Part shown: in pieces, positions 16,805-25,715 of the stretch
How the letters are laid out: every line of letters begins with the position of its first letter
Numbering within the stretch: position 1 is the first letter of the stretch
Assembly (NCBI GenBank): GCA_905197685.1
Contig: CAJJZS010000003.1
Location: forward strand, 62,001-126,000
From: an uncultured Oscillospiraceae bacterium
GTDB lineage: Bacteria; Bacillota; Clostridia; Oscillospirales; Ruminococcaceae
Direction of reading: 5' to 3'
Length of the DNA stretch: 64,000 bases
Program-made: the position numbers and the translations under genes
The notes under the pieces: generated by a model
What the model was told of the DNA's origin: nothing
Databases searched by the model: none
What the model saw: the letters and a program-made list of their open reading frames with translations, nothing else

Positions 16805-18031
16805 TTATTTTTTAGTAAGCTGTTTGGTGTGTTCAAATACCTGATCCGGAGTCATCTCTTTATTTTGAGCAACGCCGGTGTCGATAGCAGCCTGAGCTAC
16901 ACCCTTAGCAACAGCAGGAGCTACGCGAGGATCAAACGGAGATGGGATAACATATTCTGCGTTGAGTTCTTCTGCGCAAACAAGATCTGCGATTGCATAG
17001 GCAGCAGCCAGTTTCATCTCTTCATTAATCTTGGTAGCGCGAACATCCAGGGCGCCGCGGAAGATACCCGGGAATGCCAGTACGTTGTTTACCTGGTTCG
17101 GGTAGTCGGAACGACCGGTACCGATTACTGCTGCGCCGGCTTCTTTTGCAAGAGCAGGGTCGATTTCAGGAGTCGGGTTTGCGCAAGCGAAGATAATCGG
17201 ATCTTTTGCCATAGTCTTAACCATTTCAGGGGTCAGAACGCCCGGAGCGGAAACACCGACAAATACGTCTGCGCCGCTGATAACATCAGCCAGAGAACCT
17301 GCGCGTTTTTCTTTGTTGGTGATTTTGGACATTTCAACCTTAACATCGTTAAGACCTTCACGTCCTTCATAGATTGCGCCCTTGCTGTCGCAGAGGATTG
17401 CGTCTGCAATACCTGCGGAAAGCAGCAGTTTTGTGATAGCGATTGCAGCTGCGCCTGCACCGCTTACAACAACATGGATATCTTTAATATCTTTGTTGAC
17501 AACTTTCAGCGCATTAACAAGACCTGCCAGAGTAACGATAGCGGTTCCGTGCTGGTCATCGTGGAAAATCGGAATGTTGCAGATTTCTTTAAGTTTTGCT
17601 TCGATGTAGAAACATTCCGGAGCTTTGATGTCTTCCAGGTTTACGCCGCCAAAGGTTGGCTCCATCAGTTTTACGGTTTCGATAATTTTGTCAGGATCTT
17701 TGGTGTCCAGACAGATTGGGAAAGCGTCTACGCCTGCAAAAGATTTAAACAGAACGGATTTACCTTCCATAACCGGCAGACCTGCGCCTGCGCCGATATC
17801 GCCCAGACCCAAAACAGCGGTGCCGTTTGTTACAACAGCAACCATGTTGCCTTTTGCGGTGTATTCATAAATGTTGTTGTAGTCTTTGTTGATTTCAAGA
17901 CATGGCTGAGCAACGCCCGGGGAGTAAGCCAGGGAAAGGTCATCTGCGCCGTTCAGCGGTACTTTGCACTCTACGGACAGTTTGCCGCGCGCATTTCTGT
18001 GCAGCTCAAGGGATTTTTCATAAACGTTCAT
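16805..18031 (-). CDS. NAD(P)-dependent malic enzyme
   Basis: Oxidative decarboxylation of malate to pyruvate. The 408 residues match the short bacterial type. Motifs seen are AYSPGVAQPC, VTNGTAVLGLGDIG, the metal-binding FHDDQHGTA and the nucleotide-binding VVSGAGAAAIA. ATG 18031 is chosen because AGGAGGA precedes it; an in-frame upstream extension lacks a binding site. It is divergent from aspA across a 406-bp gap. Codon use is strongly biased, as expected for a highly expressed gene, and this leaves a long open frame on the opposite strand. Cofactor choice cannot be read reliably. Confidence 0.95.
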   Translation of the reverse strand: MNVYEKSLELHRNARGKLSVECKVPLNGADDLSLAYSPGVAQPCLEINKDYNNIYEYTAKGNMVAVVTNGTAVLGLGDIGAGAGLPVMEGKSVLFKSFAGVDAFPICLDTKDPDKIIETVKLMEPTFGGVNLEDIKAPECFYIEAKLKEICNIPIFHDDQHGTAIVTLAGLVNALKVVNKDIKDIHVVVSGAGAAAIAITKLLLSAGIADAILCDSKGAIYEGREGLNDVKVEMSKITNKEKRAGSLADVISGADVFVGVSAPGVLTPEMVKTMAKDPIIFACANPTPEIDPALAKEAGAAVIGTGRSDYPNQVNNVLAFPGIFRGALDVRATKINEEMKLAAAYAIADLVCAEELNAEYVIPSPFDPRVAPAVAKGVAQAAIDTGVAQNKEMTPDQVFEHTKQLTKK

Positions 18032-18437
18032 TTTGGGAATCCTCCTAACTATAATTGTGATTTTGTACGTCACATGATTCCAGATACCTGTTAAAAAGGG
18101 GAAAGATATCGGGCAACAGGTTTGCCCCGATAGCCTGCTGTGTTTTGCAAAGCTGTTCGAGTAAAAAAGAAAACGAAAAGCCGCAAAAACCCCATACCTC
18201 TATTTTACTCTTTTTGTCAAAAAAAAGGCAATAGAAAAAGCATACAAACTTTTTTGAAAATGATGGACAAATTGCAAAAAAATGAATCAAATCTATCAAA
18301 AAACGGGAAAGATTGACAGAAAGTACTTGATTTTTTCTGTCCGCTTGCTATAATAAAGATAAATGGTGCAGGATTTGCGTCAAAAAAGTTCGACAAAAAT
18401 GAACAATGAATAAAACAAAGAACAGAAGGTTGAAATC
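18032..18437. other. Divergent regulatory region between malic enzyme and aspA
   Basis: A 406-bp gap without a gene. It holds the aspA promoter and, on the minus strand, a TTGACA (rc at 18215-18220) that may be the malic enzyme -35, though no good -10 follows. The malic enzyme leader carries a hairpin (TATCGGG arm with CCCGATA arm, 18107-18132) followed on the minus strand by a T-rich stretch. Confidence 0.6.
18327..18354 (+). promoter_or_regulatory. Promoter of aspA
   Basis: TTGATT (18327-18332), 16-bp spacer, TATAAT (18349-18354), giving a leader of about 75 bases before ATG 18438. Confidence 0.65.
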
Positions 18438-19814
18438 ATGGAATATCGTATTGAAAAAGACTCCATCGGTGAAAAACAGGTTCCCGTAGACGCTTACTAC
18501 GGCGTACAATCTATGCGTGGCTGTGAAAACTTCCACATCACAGGACAGAGAATGCAGCCGGAATTTATCAACTCTATGGCTGAAATCAAAAAGGCTTGCG
18601 CAATCTGCAACTGTCAGGTAGGCGAGCTGGACGAAAAGATTAAAGATGCAATCTGCCAGGCTTGTGATGAAATTATCGCAGGCAAACTGCACGATCAGTT
18701 CCTGTGCGACCCAATTCAGGGCGGCGCAGGCACAACCGCAAATATGACCGCAAACGAAGTTATCGCTAACCGCGCAATCGAAATTCTGGGCGGCACAAAA
18801 GGCGACTACTCCATCGTTCATCCAAATGACCATGTAAACAGAGCTCAGTCCACCAATGACGTTTTCCCGTCTGCAGCTAAGCTGACCGCTGCAAAACTGC
18901 TCAAAAAAGCAATCGCTCAGGTAGAACGTCTGGAAGCTGCTCTGGCTGAAAAAGAAAAAGAATTCCACAATATCATTAAAATGGGACGTACCCAGATGCA
19001 GGATGCAGTTCCGATTCGTCTGGGCGCAGAATTCGGCGCATACCGCAAAGCAATCAAACGTGACTTGGTTCGTCTGAATACCGCTTTGGAAGGTATGTAT
19101 GCAATCAATATGGGCGGTACCGCTGTAGGTACTGCGCTCAACGCAAACCCGGTTTACGTTGACGCTCTGGCTCCGGAACTTGCAAAAATCACCGGTCTGC
19201 CGCTGGTAAAAGCAGATGACCTGGTTGACGGTACACAGAACCTGGATGCTTACGCATACGTTTCTGCTTCTCTGAAAACCTGCGCAATTTCCTGCTCCAA
19301 GATGGCTAATGACTTCCGTCTGATGTCCTCCGGTCCGCGCTGCGGCTTCCAGGAAATCAACTTGCCTGCAAAACAGAACGGTTCTTCCATTATGCCGGGT
19401 AAAGTAAACCCAGTTATTCCTGAAGTTATGTCCCAGGCAGCATTCTGCATCATGGGCAACGACGTTTGCATCACCATGGCAGCAGAAGCAGGTCAGTTGG
19501 AACTTAACTACGCTGAGCCTGTTCTGTACCACAAACTGTTTGAATCCATCAACGCTCTGGCAGGCGCAGTTGAAACCTTCGTTGACAACTGTGTAAGCGG
19601 TATCACTGCAAATGCAGAACGCTGCCAGTCTCTGGTTGACGGTTCTGTCGGAATCATCACCGCAATCTGCCCACAGGTTGGTTACACCTTTGCTGCCGAT
19701 ATTGCAAAGAAAGCAATCAAGACAGGTCAATCTGTTCGTGAACTGCTGCACGAAAGCGGCAAATTCACCGATGAAGAGATTGATAAGATTCTTGATCCAC
19801 ACTCTATGGTATAA
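18438..19814 (+). CDS. aspA: Aspartate ammonia-lyase
   Basis: Converts L-aspartate to fumarate and ammonia. The 458 residues belong to the class II fumarase/aspartase superfamily, with signature GSSIMPGKVNP. The aspartase-type start (EKDSIGEKQVPVDAYYGVQ) and QGGAGTTANM, instead of the fumarase SGTQTNM, favour aspartase. ATG 18438 follows AGAAGG. Codon use is strongly biased, like the malic enzyme. Its divergent neighbour, malic enzyme, suggests that aspartate carbon enters C4-dicarboxylate fermentation. A strong terminator follows. Fumarase activity is the main alternative. Confidence 0.93.
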   Translation: MEYRIEKDSIGEKQVPVDAYYGVQSMRGCENFHITGQRMQPEFINSMAEIKKACAICNCQVGELDEKIKDAICQACDEIIAGKLHDQFLCDPIQGGAGTTANMTANEVIANRAIEILGGTKGDYSIVHPNDHVNRAQSTNDVFPSAAKLTAAKLLKKAIAQVERLEAALAEKEKEFHNIIKMGRTQMQDAVPIRLGAEFGAYRKAIKRDLVRLNTALEGMYAINMGGTAVGTALNANPVYVDALAPELAKITGLPLVKADDLVDGTQNLDAYAYVSASLKTCAISCSKMANDFRLMSSGPRCGFQEINLPAKQNGSSIMPGKVNPVIPEVMSQAAFCIMGNDVCITMAAEAGQLELNYAEPVLYHKLFESINALAGAVETFVDNCVSGITANAERCQSLVDGSVGIITAICPQVGYTFAADIAKKAIKTGQSVRELLHESGKFTDEEIDKILDPHSMV

Positions 19815-19834
19815 TATTCGGTTTAATCAAATCA

Positions 19835-19868
19835 AAATCCCCTCCGTTTTTCGGAGGGGATTTTTTTG
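19835..19868 (+). terminator. Terminator of aspA
   Basis: Stem AAATCCCCTCCG/CGGAGGGGATTT with a 5-base loop and a T7 tract. Confidence 0.95.
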
Positions 19869-19954
19869 ATGGTTTCATAACAAAGATTTTGCATGGTTTG
19901 ATTTGGTAAATGATGAAAAGTAAAAGGAAAGAGCTTTTATTTTGTCAATCAGTG

Positions 19955-19963
19955 TGGTATATT
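19955..19963 (+). promoter_or_regulatory. Extended -10 promoter before the alpha/beta hydrolase gene
   Basis: TGGTATATT forms an extended -10 (TGn then TATATT). The -35 region, TTTTAT with 17-bp spacing, is poor. Confidence 0.45.
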
Positions 19964-20002
19964 AAAAAGAAACAAACAGTATTTTATAAGGAGATGACAA
20001 CA

Positions 20003-20929
20003 ATGACCTATACACAGGTTCTCAACCGCTCTCTTGAGCTTTTAGATGAAGAAGGTCCGGAGGCTGCCTATCGGTTTATCAAGGAAGAAGGATTTCAAGT
20101 TAAAAATGCAAACGAAGCGCAGATTTATAACTTTGCCTATTGTTTTGCGGCGCTGTGCGGAAAAACAGAGGAAGCTCTGGGACTGCTCAAGGAAGCGCTG
20201 TATACCAAGGGATACTGGTATGATTATAACTACCTGATGGAAGATGAAGACCTCAAAGAGCTGCGCAAATACAGTGAGTTTGAAACAATGGCGAAACTGT
20301 GTCAGCAGCGCCAACAGGCAGCTTTGGATTGTGCAAAGCCGGTATTGGTACAAGATGGTATAACGAAAGGAAAACCATCCTTGCTTGTTCTGCACGGAGA
20401 TCAGCAGAATGCAGCCATTACGCTGCCCTATTGGCAGTCAGCCAAAGAGATGGGTTATGCCCTTGCAGCAGCCCAGTCCACCGAGTTGCAGGTGTCCGAC
20501 GGATATTTGTGGGACGATGAGGAAGAAGCGGCAGAGGAAATCAAGCTCCATTGGAATACTTTGAAAGAACAGGACTGCGATATGGAAAACAGCATCCTCG
20601 GCGGTTTTTCTTCAGGCGGACGAGCTGCATTTTATGCAGCAATTACCGGTGCTGTGAATCCAAAAGGATTGATTTTGGTTTCTCCTTGGCTGCCGGAACT
20701 GGAAGAATGGGGCGAAGATTTAAGCAAGCTGAAAGCAGCGGGAACAAAAGTTTATATCTGCTGCGGAGATGCGGACGAGGACTGTTTTGAAGGAAGTGAG
20801 GAACTGTTTGAGTTACTTGACGATAACGGTGTTGATGTACAGTTTAAGCTCTGCCCGGATTTGGATCATGATTATCCGGAACAGTTTGACGAACTGTTAA
20901 AAGGAGCGATTTCCTTTGTGCAAAAATAA
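20003..20929 (+). CDS. Predicted alpha/beta hydrolase with helical N-terminal region
   Basis: A 308-residue protein. Residues 1-110 are helical and TPR-like (repeated AEAQIYNFAY/EEALGLLKEAL style helices). Residues about 120-308 look like an alpha/beta hydrolase: LLVLHGDQQN strand-turn, nucleophile elbow GGFSSGG, acid candidate CCGDADEDC and histidine in DLDHDYP. A complete Ser-Asp-His triad can therefore be proposed. ATG 20003 with AAGGAG upstream is preferred over earlier in-frame codons. Its end overlaps the GrpB gene by 14 bp. The substrate is unknown. Confidence 0.8.
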   Translation: MTYTQVLNRSLELLDEEGPEAAYRFIKEEGFQVKNANEAQIYNFAYCFAALCGKTEEALGLLKEALYTKGYWYDYNYLMEDEDLKELRKYSEFETMAKLCQQRQQAALDCAKPVLVQDGITKGKPSLLVLHGDQQNAAITLPYWQSAKEMGYALAAAQSTELQVSDGYLWDDEEEAAEEIKLHWNTLKEQDCDMENSILGGFSSGGRAAFYAAITGAVNPKGLILVSPWLPELEEWGEDLSKLKAAGTKVYICCGDADEDCFEGSEELFELLDDNGVDVQFKLCPDLDHDYPEQFDELLKGAISFVQK

Positions 20930-21488
20930 TCAAGTAATGGCAGAAAATGAGCGCCAATTTGCTACAAAAGAGGTAGTGATTGTTCCGTATGACCCACAGT
21001 GGGAAACAGAATTTGAAAAGCTGAAAGCGATGATACAGAGCTATATCGGGGAATATTTGGAGAAGACAGAACACGTCGGCAGCACTTCGATTCCGGGATT
21101 GGCGGCAAAACCGATTATTGATTTGGACGCGGTGCTTCGTGACAAAAAAGATTTGCCAAAAGTAATTGAGCGGCTCAAAGAACATGGTTACATTCATCAG
21201 GGAGATTTGGGTTTGCCCGGACGAGAAGCGTTTTTTCGTCCAAGGGATTATGACGAACAGGAAAAAAGTGTAATAAAGTATCACTTTTATCTCTGTAATA
21301 AGAACGCAAAACCATATTTAGAACATATTGCTTTTCGAGATTATTTAAGAACCCACCCACAGGAAAGGGAGGAATATCAACATCTCAAGGAGAATTTGGC
21401 GAAAAAATATCGCTATGATGCAGATACCTACTGTGAGCATAAAACCGAGTTTGTACGGTCAATTCTGGCAAAAGCGAAAAATGAATAA
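20916..21488 (+). CDS. GrpB family protein (UPF0157, nucleotidyltransferase-like)
   Basis: A 190-residue protein of the GrpB/UPF0157 family, which has a nucleotidyltransferase-like fold. Family motifs: VPYDPQWETEFEKL, the signature EHVGSTSIPGLAAKPIIDLDAV and the C-terminal YCEHKTEFV. The biochemical role of the chromosomal family is not established. The start is GTG 20916 inside the preceding gene, with AAAGGAG about 11 bases upstream; ATG 20937 is a weaker alternative. It is probably coupled to the hydrolase gene. Confidence 0.9.
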   Translation: MCKNNQVMAENERQFATKEVVIVPYDPQWETEFEKLKAMIQSYIGEYLEKTEHVGSTSIPGLAAKPIIDLDAVLRDKKDLPKVIERLKEHGYIHQGDLGLPGREAFFRPRDYDEQEKSVIKYHFYLCNKNAKPYLEHIAFRDYLRTHPQEREEYQHLKENLAKKYRYDADTYCEHKTEFVRSILAKAKNE

Positions 21489-21531
21489 AAGTTTGAAAGG
21501 TTTATAGAGGTACTGTAGACGAGCTGTCAAT

Positions 21532-21560
21532 AAACCACACAAATATATTTTGTGTGGTTT
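21532..21560. other. Perfect hairpin after the GrpB gene
   Basis: AAACCACACAAA pairs with TTTGTGTGGTTT around a 4-5-base loop. No T-tract follows on either strand, so termination here is uncertain. Confidence 0.5.
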
Positions 21561-21589
21561 AGCCCAAAAACTTTTTATTTTTTCAAAAC

Positions 21590-21617
21590 AAAAAGAGGAG
21601 CAACGCTCCTCTTTTTT
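21590..21617. terminator. Bidirectional terminator between GrpB and phosphatase genes
   Basis: Stem AAAAAGAGGAG/CTCCTCTTTTT with a 5-base loop; works for both converging genes. Confidence 0.88.
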
Positions 21618-22323
21618 ATACATAAAATTCCTGCATATCTTCCAAGCGCAAACAGGCAAGACGCCTGTTTGGAAAATCATATCCGCAGCAGCAGTCAATG
21701 TCGATGTACTGCGGATGGTGGAAGATAGAAAACAATTCGCCGCGTTCGCACATTTGCCGTACATAGGCGCGCTCTTGTTCATCGGTGCGGCTGTAAGCCT
21801 CTGTTTCGGTGTGTACAAAGCAGGAAACAGGGGTATGCCCAATAATAATTTTACAGTTCGGGATAGAACGAATAGGGTCTTTATACGGTCGAAACCATAC
21901 CTCGTCATAAACAGTGTCGGCGGGCAGTCCATGAACAAGATAAAATGCCTGACCGTTGACCGCAATTTCAAAATGGGTCGGCAACGCGCGCAAAAAGGCA
22001 AGAGTTTCCTGTTTTTCCTGTTCATTTAGCTTGGAGAATCCTTCCAACGTCGGGGTGTTTCCGTTTCGATTCCAATGTTGAATATACTTTTCCGGCGCAT
22101 CCGGCATAAAATAACGCAAACACATAAATTCGTGGTTTCCCAACAGCATCTTCATGTTCGATGTCTGCATAATTTCACGCAGCAGTTCTACCCCGTGCGG
22201 ACCGCGATCCACCACATCGCCAAGGATATACAGGGTATCTTGCTTAGAAAAACGAATCAGTTTCAGCATTTTATGAAAGCGGTCATCTTCGCCGTGAATG
22301 TCCGATACAACATAGTGAGCCAT
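21616..22323 (-). CDS. Metallophosphoesterase, bis(5'-nucleosyl)-tetraphosphatase/Ser-Thr phosphatase-like
   Basis: A 235-residue calcineurin-like phosphoesterase. The metal motifs are SDIHG (DxH), GDVVDRG and GNHE, plus a GHTP motif later, so the two-metal site is complete. Similar to PrpE/ApaH-type enzymes that cleave dinucleoside polyphosphates or phosphoproteins. ATG 22323 follows AGAGGGAG. It is the last gene of the coaBC-zinc ribbon-phosphatase run on the minus strand (gaps of 30-35 bp). Confidence 0.88.
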   Translation of the reverse strand: MAHYVVSDIHGEDDRFHKMLKLIRFSKQDTLYILGDVVDRGPHGVELLREIMQTSNMKMLLGNHEFMCLRYFMPDAPEKYIQHWNRNGNTPTLEGFSKLNEQEKQETLAFLRALPTHFEIAVNGQAFYLVHGLPADTVYDEVWFRPYKDPIRSIPNCKIIIGHTPVSCFVHTETEAYSRTDEQERAYVRQMCERGELFSIFHHPQYIDIDCCCGYDFPNRRLACLRLEDMQEFYV

Positions 22324-22353
22324 TGTTGCTCCCTCTTTCTTGAATATTGATTG

Positions 22354-22596
22354 TTATTCTTCTCTGTGTTCGGCGCAAAACTTGATGATAGCAACTCTTT
22401 GGCAATGAGTACATTCCAAAGTCTGAAAAAAGCCGCGTTGCATGGCAGCGTCTGTGTTGATGGATTCCAGTAAAAATTCTGTTTGAGAATCTTTGCCACA
22501 ATATGGGCAGAGGTAAACCCCGTTAATCTTTGCGTTATACTTTGTCTGTTCTAAAACCTGATAACTTTTTCCGGAAGTTCTTCTGCGTCTTCCCAT
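22354..22596 (-). CDS. Small zinc-ribbon protein, unknown function
   Basis: An 80-residue protein with a very basic start (MGRRRRTSGKSY) and two CxxC-type knuckles (CPYCG near residue 37 and CTHC near 63), which would form one zinc ribbon. GGAGGA stands before the ATG. It lies between coaBC and the phosphatase, in one run. The basic N-terminus suggests nucleic acid binding, but that is inference. Confidence 0.75.
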   Translation of the reverse strand: MGRRRRTSGKSYQVLEQTKYNAKINGVYLCPYCGKDSQTEFLLESINTDAAMQRGFFQTLECTHCQRVAIIKFCAEHREE

Positions 22597-22631
22597 GATA
22601 TTTGATATCCTCCTTCCGCAGCGGATTGGTT

Positions 22632-23825
22632 CTATCGGATTCGGGCAACGATTTCGTCAATAATATGCCGCGCGGCGTCTTCCTTACTCATCAGCTCCAA
22701 TTCCTTTTCTTCGTCGGCAGTAATGATGGTGATAACATTGGTATCGCCGGCAAATCCTGCTCCGGCAACTTTAATATTGTTGGCAACAATCATATCCGCA
22801 TTTTTTTTGTCGAGTTTTTTTCGGGAATTTTCCAACAGATGTTCGGTTTCCATCGAAAATCCGCACAGGAATTGACCCTGAGGTTTGTGTTCGCCTAAAT
22901 ATTTTAAAATATCCCGGGTGCGCTCTGTTTCGATGCAGAATGAACCGTCGGATTTTTTTATTTTTTCGTCGCAGATTGTTTTGGGACGATAGTCTGCAAC
23001 GGCGGCAGCTTTGATGATAATATCTGTTTGAGGGGCGCGGGAGGTAACTTGGTCAAACATCTGCTGTGCTGTTTCTACCGAAACGGTTTTAACAAAAGGC
23101 CATGGCTCCAATGCGGTTTTTCCGCTGACCAGGGTGACATCTGCACCACGCAGACAACATTCTTTCGCAAGAGCGTATCCCATCTTCCCGCTGGAGCGGT
23201 TGGTGAGGTAGCGAACAGGGTCCAGCGGTTCGCAGGTGGGTCCCGCAGTAATTAAAACTTTTTTTCCGGATAAATCTTTCGGACGCAGAATTTCTTGAAG
23301 AATATACTGATATAACAGTTCCTCTTTCGGCAGTTTGCCGGCTCCGACATCTTTGCAGGCAAGTACACCCACGGCAGGCTCGATGATGCCGAATCCGTAG
23401 CGGCGCAGCGTTGCAAGGTTGTCTTGCGTGATAGGGTTGTTAAGCATATTGGTGTTCATTGCAGGAGCAACCAGCTTTTTACATGGACAGGCAAGCACGG
23501 TGGTAGAGAGCATATCGTCTGCGATACCGTGCGCCATCTTGGCGATGATGTTGGCAGAGGCGGGAGCGATCATGACAAGATCGGCGCGCTTAGCAAGGGC
23601 AACATGCTCGACATTATATTGAAAGTTTCGGTCAAAAGTATCGACCATGCAGCGGGTGTTGCACAGCGTTTCAAAGGTGAGAGGGGTGATAAACTGTGTT
23701 GCGTTTTGGGTCATGATGACCTGAACGTCGCAGTGCTGTTTTGCAAGCATACTGGCGACATTTGCCATTTTATATGCGGCGATAGAGCCTGTGATTCCGA
23801 GAACAACGGTTTTTCCTTTTAACAT
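22632..23825 (-). CDS. coaBC: Bifunctional phosphopantothenoylcysteine decarboxylase/phosphopantothenate-cysteine ligase
   Basis: Two steps of coenzyme A synthesis: ligation of cysteine to 4'-phosphopantothenate, then FMN-dependent decarboxylation. Residues 1-180 are the CoaC flavoprotein domain (VLGITGSIAAYKM, PAMNTNMLNNP with the catalytic region). Residues 185-397 are the CoaB domain (LITAGPTCEPLDPVRYLTNRSSGKMG; here split by type, IKAAAVADYRP, NDIV-like IVANN). Length 397 is normal. ATG 23825 follows AAAGGAAG. coaX and an ECF S-component lie just upstream, divergently transcribed. Confidence 0.96.
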   Translation of the reverse strand: MLKGKTVVLGITGSIAAYKMANVASMLAKQHCDVQVIMTQNATQFITPLTFETLCNTRCMVDTFDRNFQYNVEHVALAKRADLVMIAPASANIIAKMAHGIADDMLSTTVLACPCKKLVAPAMNTNMLNNPITQDNLATLRRYGFGIIEPAVGVLACKDVGAGKLPKEELLYQYILQEILRPKDLSGKKVLITAGPTCEPLDPVRYLTNRSSGKMGYALAKECCLRGADVTLVSGKTALEPWPFVKTVSVETAQQMFDQVTSRAPQTDIIIKAAAVADYRPKTICDEKIKKSDGSFCIETERTRDILKYLGEHKPQGQFLCGFSMETEHLLENSRKKLDKKNADMIVANNIKVAGAGFAGDTNVITIITADEEKELELMSKEDAARHIIDEIVARIR

Positions 23826-23868
23826 AAAAGCACTTCCTTTGATTTCAATCAGGGGTCTTTACGGATTC

Positions 23869-23897
23869 AGTATATCAGGAAGTATGGGGAAAGTCCA
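23869..23897 (-). promoter_or_regulatory. Promoter of the coaBC operon
   Basis: On the minus strand TGGACT (23892-23897), 17-bp spacer, TATACT (23869-23874). Confidence 0.5.
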
Positions 23898-24055
23898 GAA
23901 AGTACTGTGACAAAAAAGCGAAAAAACGGTTTTCTGATTTTAGAAAATTTTTCCCTGACTTTTTAACCTCAAAAAAAGAAAGAAAAAAGAAAGAATGTAT
24001 GCAGCAAGAATTTTCGTCATTTACCGGGAATCGGCTGTTTTTACAAAAATTCTTC

Positions 24056-24084
24056 TTGAAATTTTATGACTACTTTTATATAAT
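24056..24084 (+). promoter_or_regulatory. Promoter of the ECF S-component-coaX transcript
   Basis: TTGAAA (24056-24061), 17-bp spacer, TATAAT (24079-24084). A small hairpin (GAGGAT/ATCCTC, 24091-24107) follows in the roughly 80-base leader. The 23826-24170 gap holds this and the divergent coaBC promoter and no gene. Confidence 0.8.
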
Positions 24085-24170
24085 AGGGAGAGGATTTTGT
24101 TATCCTCAAAAAATGCGCCGTATCTTTCGCACAATATATGGAAGAACGGCAGCGAAAGGAAGAATTGAAT

Positions 24171-24794
24171 ATGAACAATGCAAGCAAACGAACACAGGAC
24201 ATGGTAAAACTGGCACTGTTTTCGGGAATCATCGTGGTGCTGTCTCTAACGCCGCTGGGATATATCCCTTTGGGTGTAATTCGACCGACCACCGTACATA
24301 TTCCCGTTATCTTAGGCTCGATTTTACTGGGATGGAAGTCAGGGGCAATCTTGGGCGGACTGTTCGGTCTGACCAGCTTTTTAACCAATACCTTTACTCC
24401 GGTGCTTACCTCTTTTGTGTTTACCCCGTTTTATTCGTTAGGCAACGAAAAAGGAAATATCTGGAGTTTGGCAGTCTGTTTTATTCCTCGTATTCTGACC
24501 GGTGTGGTGCCGTACTTTATCTATCGTGGAATAAAAAAGCTGTGTAAAAGCGATGCGGCAGCATTGGCTATCTCCGGATTTGCCGGTTCAATGACCAACA
24601 CCTTGTTGGTGATGAACATGATTTATTTCTTTTTCGGGGAAAGCTGGGGAAGTGTAAAAGGAATCGCGCCGGATCTGGTGTATAAGACGATATTAACTGT
24701 AATTGCAACCAGCGGTATTCCGGAGGCGTTGATAGCGGCATTGATCAGCGCGGCAGTAGGAAAAGTTCTGCTTAGCGTATTAAAGAAAAGATAA
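24171..24794 (+). CDS. ECF transporter S component, probably for pantothenate
   Basis: A 207-residue membrane protein with about six membrane segments. The N-terminal helix (DMVKLALFSGIIVVLSLTPLG) and the small-residue motif VHIPVILGSILLG are typical of ECF S-components, the substrate-binding subunits of energy-coupling vitamin transporters. It lies between coaBC and coaX, so pantothenate is the likely substrate; that is inference from context. The shared ECF module (EcfA/A'/T) is not in the window. ATG 24171 is chosen because AAAGGAAG precedes it; ATG 24138 lacks a site. Confidence 0.85.
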   Translation: MNNASKRTQDMVKLALFSGIIVVLSLTPLGYIPLGVIRPTTVHIPVILGSILLGWKSGAILGGLFGLTSFLTNTFTPVLTSFVFTPFYSLGNEKGNIWSLAVCFIPRILTGVVPYFIYRGIKKLCKSDAAALAISGFAGSMTNTLLVMNMIYFFFGESWGSVKGIAPDLVYKTILTVIATSGIPEALIAALISAAVGKVLLSVLKKR

Positions 24795-24864
24795 CATCGC
24801 TTCGTACAGACGGAGTTTCAATAAAAGGAAAACAGGATATCAATCGGAAAGCGAGGAATCGGCA

Positions 24865-25632
24865 GTGATTTTGGCAGTGGATATTGGCAACAGTAATGTT
24901 GTCATCGGCGGCTTTGAAAATGATAAAATTGAATTTACAGCTCGGATAGCGACCGATGTCAGCCGGACAGAGGAACAGTATGCAGTTGAAATTTTTCAGA
25001 TTTTGCACCTGTACGGTTATCAGGCAGAAAAGATGGAAGGCTCCATTATTTCTTCGGTGGTGCCTCCGCTTACCACCATTTTAAAAACGGCGCTGCGTAC
25101 CATCATCGGTAAAAAGCCGCTTGTTGTGGGACCTGGACTGAAAACAGGGCTGAATATTAAATTGGACAATCCGTCTTCCTTGGGAGCGGACCGCGTAGCG
25201 GATACGGTAGCGGCAATCAGGGAATATCCCCTGCCGTTGTTGGTAGTGGATATGGGAACAGCGACCACTATGTCTGTTACCAATGAAAAGGAGGAGTTTA
25301 TCGGCGGGGCAATCATGCCGGGACTTCGCCTTTCTCTGGAGGCTCTTTCCAGCAAGACCTCTCTTTTGCCGCACATTGATTTGACTGTGCCAAAAAGTGT
25401 GATTGCCAAAAATACCATTGATGCGATGAACAGCGGCATGATTTACGGAACCGCTTCGATGGTGGACGGAATGATTGATCGAATCCAACAGGAAATGGAA
25501 CTTCCGTTGACGGTGCTTGCAACCGGAGGATTATCCAAGTGCATTGTGCCGCACTGCAAGCACACCATCATTCAGGACCCGGATTTGTTGCTCAAGGGTC
25601 TGCGGATTTTATACTATAAAAACATCAAATAA
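24865..25632 (+). CDS. coaX: Type III pantothenate kinase
   Basis: Phosphorylates pantothenate, the first step of CoA synthesis. The 255 residues carry the acetate/sugar kinase-fold motifs AVDIGNSNVVIG (P-loop-like), SSVVPPLT, SLGADRVADT and VVDMGTATTM. The start is GTG 24865 with GAGGAA upstream. It is 70 bp after the S-component and probably on the same transcript. A branched terminator follows. Confidence 0.96.
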   Translation: MILAVDIGNSNVVIGGFENDKIEFTARIATDVSRTEEQYAVEIFQILHLYGYQAEKMEGSIISSVVPPLTTILKTALRTIIGKKPLVVGPGLKTGLNIKLDNPSSLGADRVADTVAAIREYPLPLLVVDMGTATTMSVTNEKEEFIGGAIMPGLRLSLEALSSKTSLLPHIDLTVPKSVIAKNTIDAMNSGMIYGTASMVDGMIDRIQQEMELPLTVLATGGLSKCIVPHCKHTIIQDPDLLLKGLRILYYKNIK

Positions 25633-25658
25633 CACTGCCGGTCAGGCGGCGAAAACCC

Positions 25659-25714
25659 AACGGGGCAAAGGGAGGAACGGTGTCGAAAAAAGTTCCGAAT
25701 TTGCCCCGTTTTCT
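25659..25714 (+). terminator. Branched terminator after coaX
   Basis: Outer stem AACGGGGCAAA/TTTGCCCCGTT encloses a smaller GGAAC/GTTCC stem, followed by TTTTCT. The T-tract ends two bases before the next -35. Confidence 0.8.
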
Positions 25715-25715
25715 G

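Noticed and set aside
16721..18094. A 457-residue open frame on the plus strand across the malic enzyme gene
   Set aside because: It is antisense to a clear malic enzyme, is Cys-, Phe- and Asn-rich with no known domain, and results from the strong codon bias of the real gene.
18348..19802. A 484-residue open frame on the minus strand across aspA
   Set aside because: Antisense shadow of aspA, with the same odd Cys/Phe/Asn composition and no ribosome binding site support.
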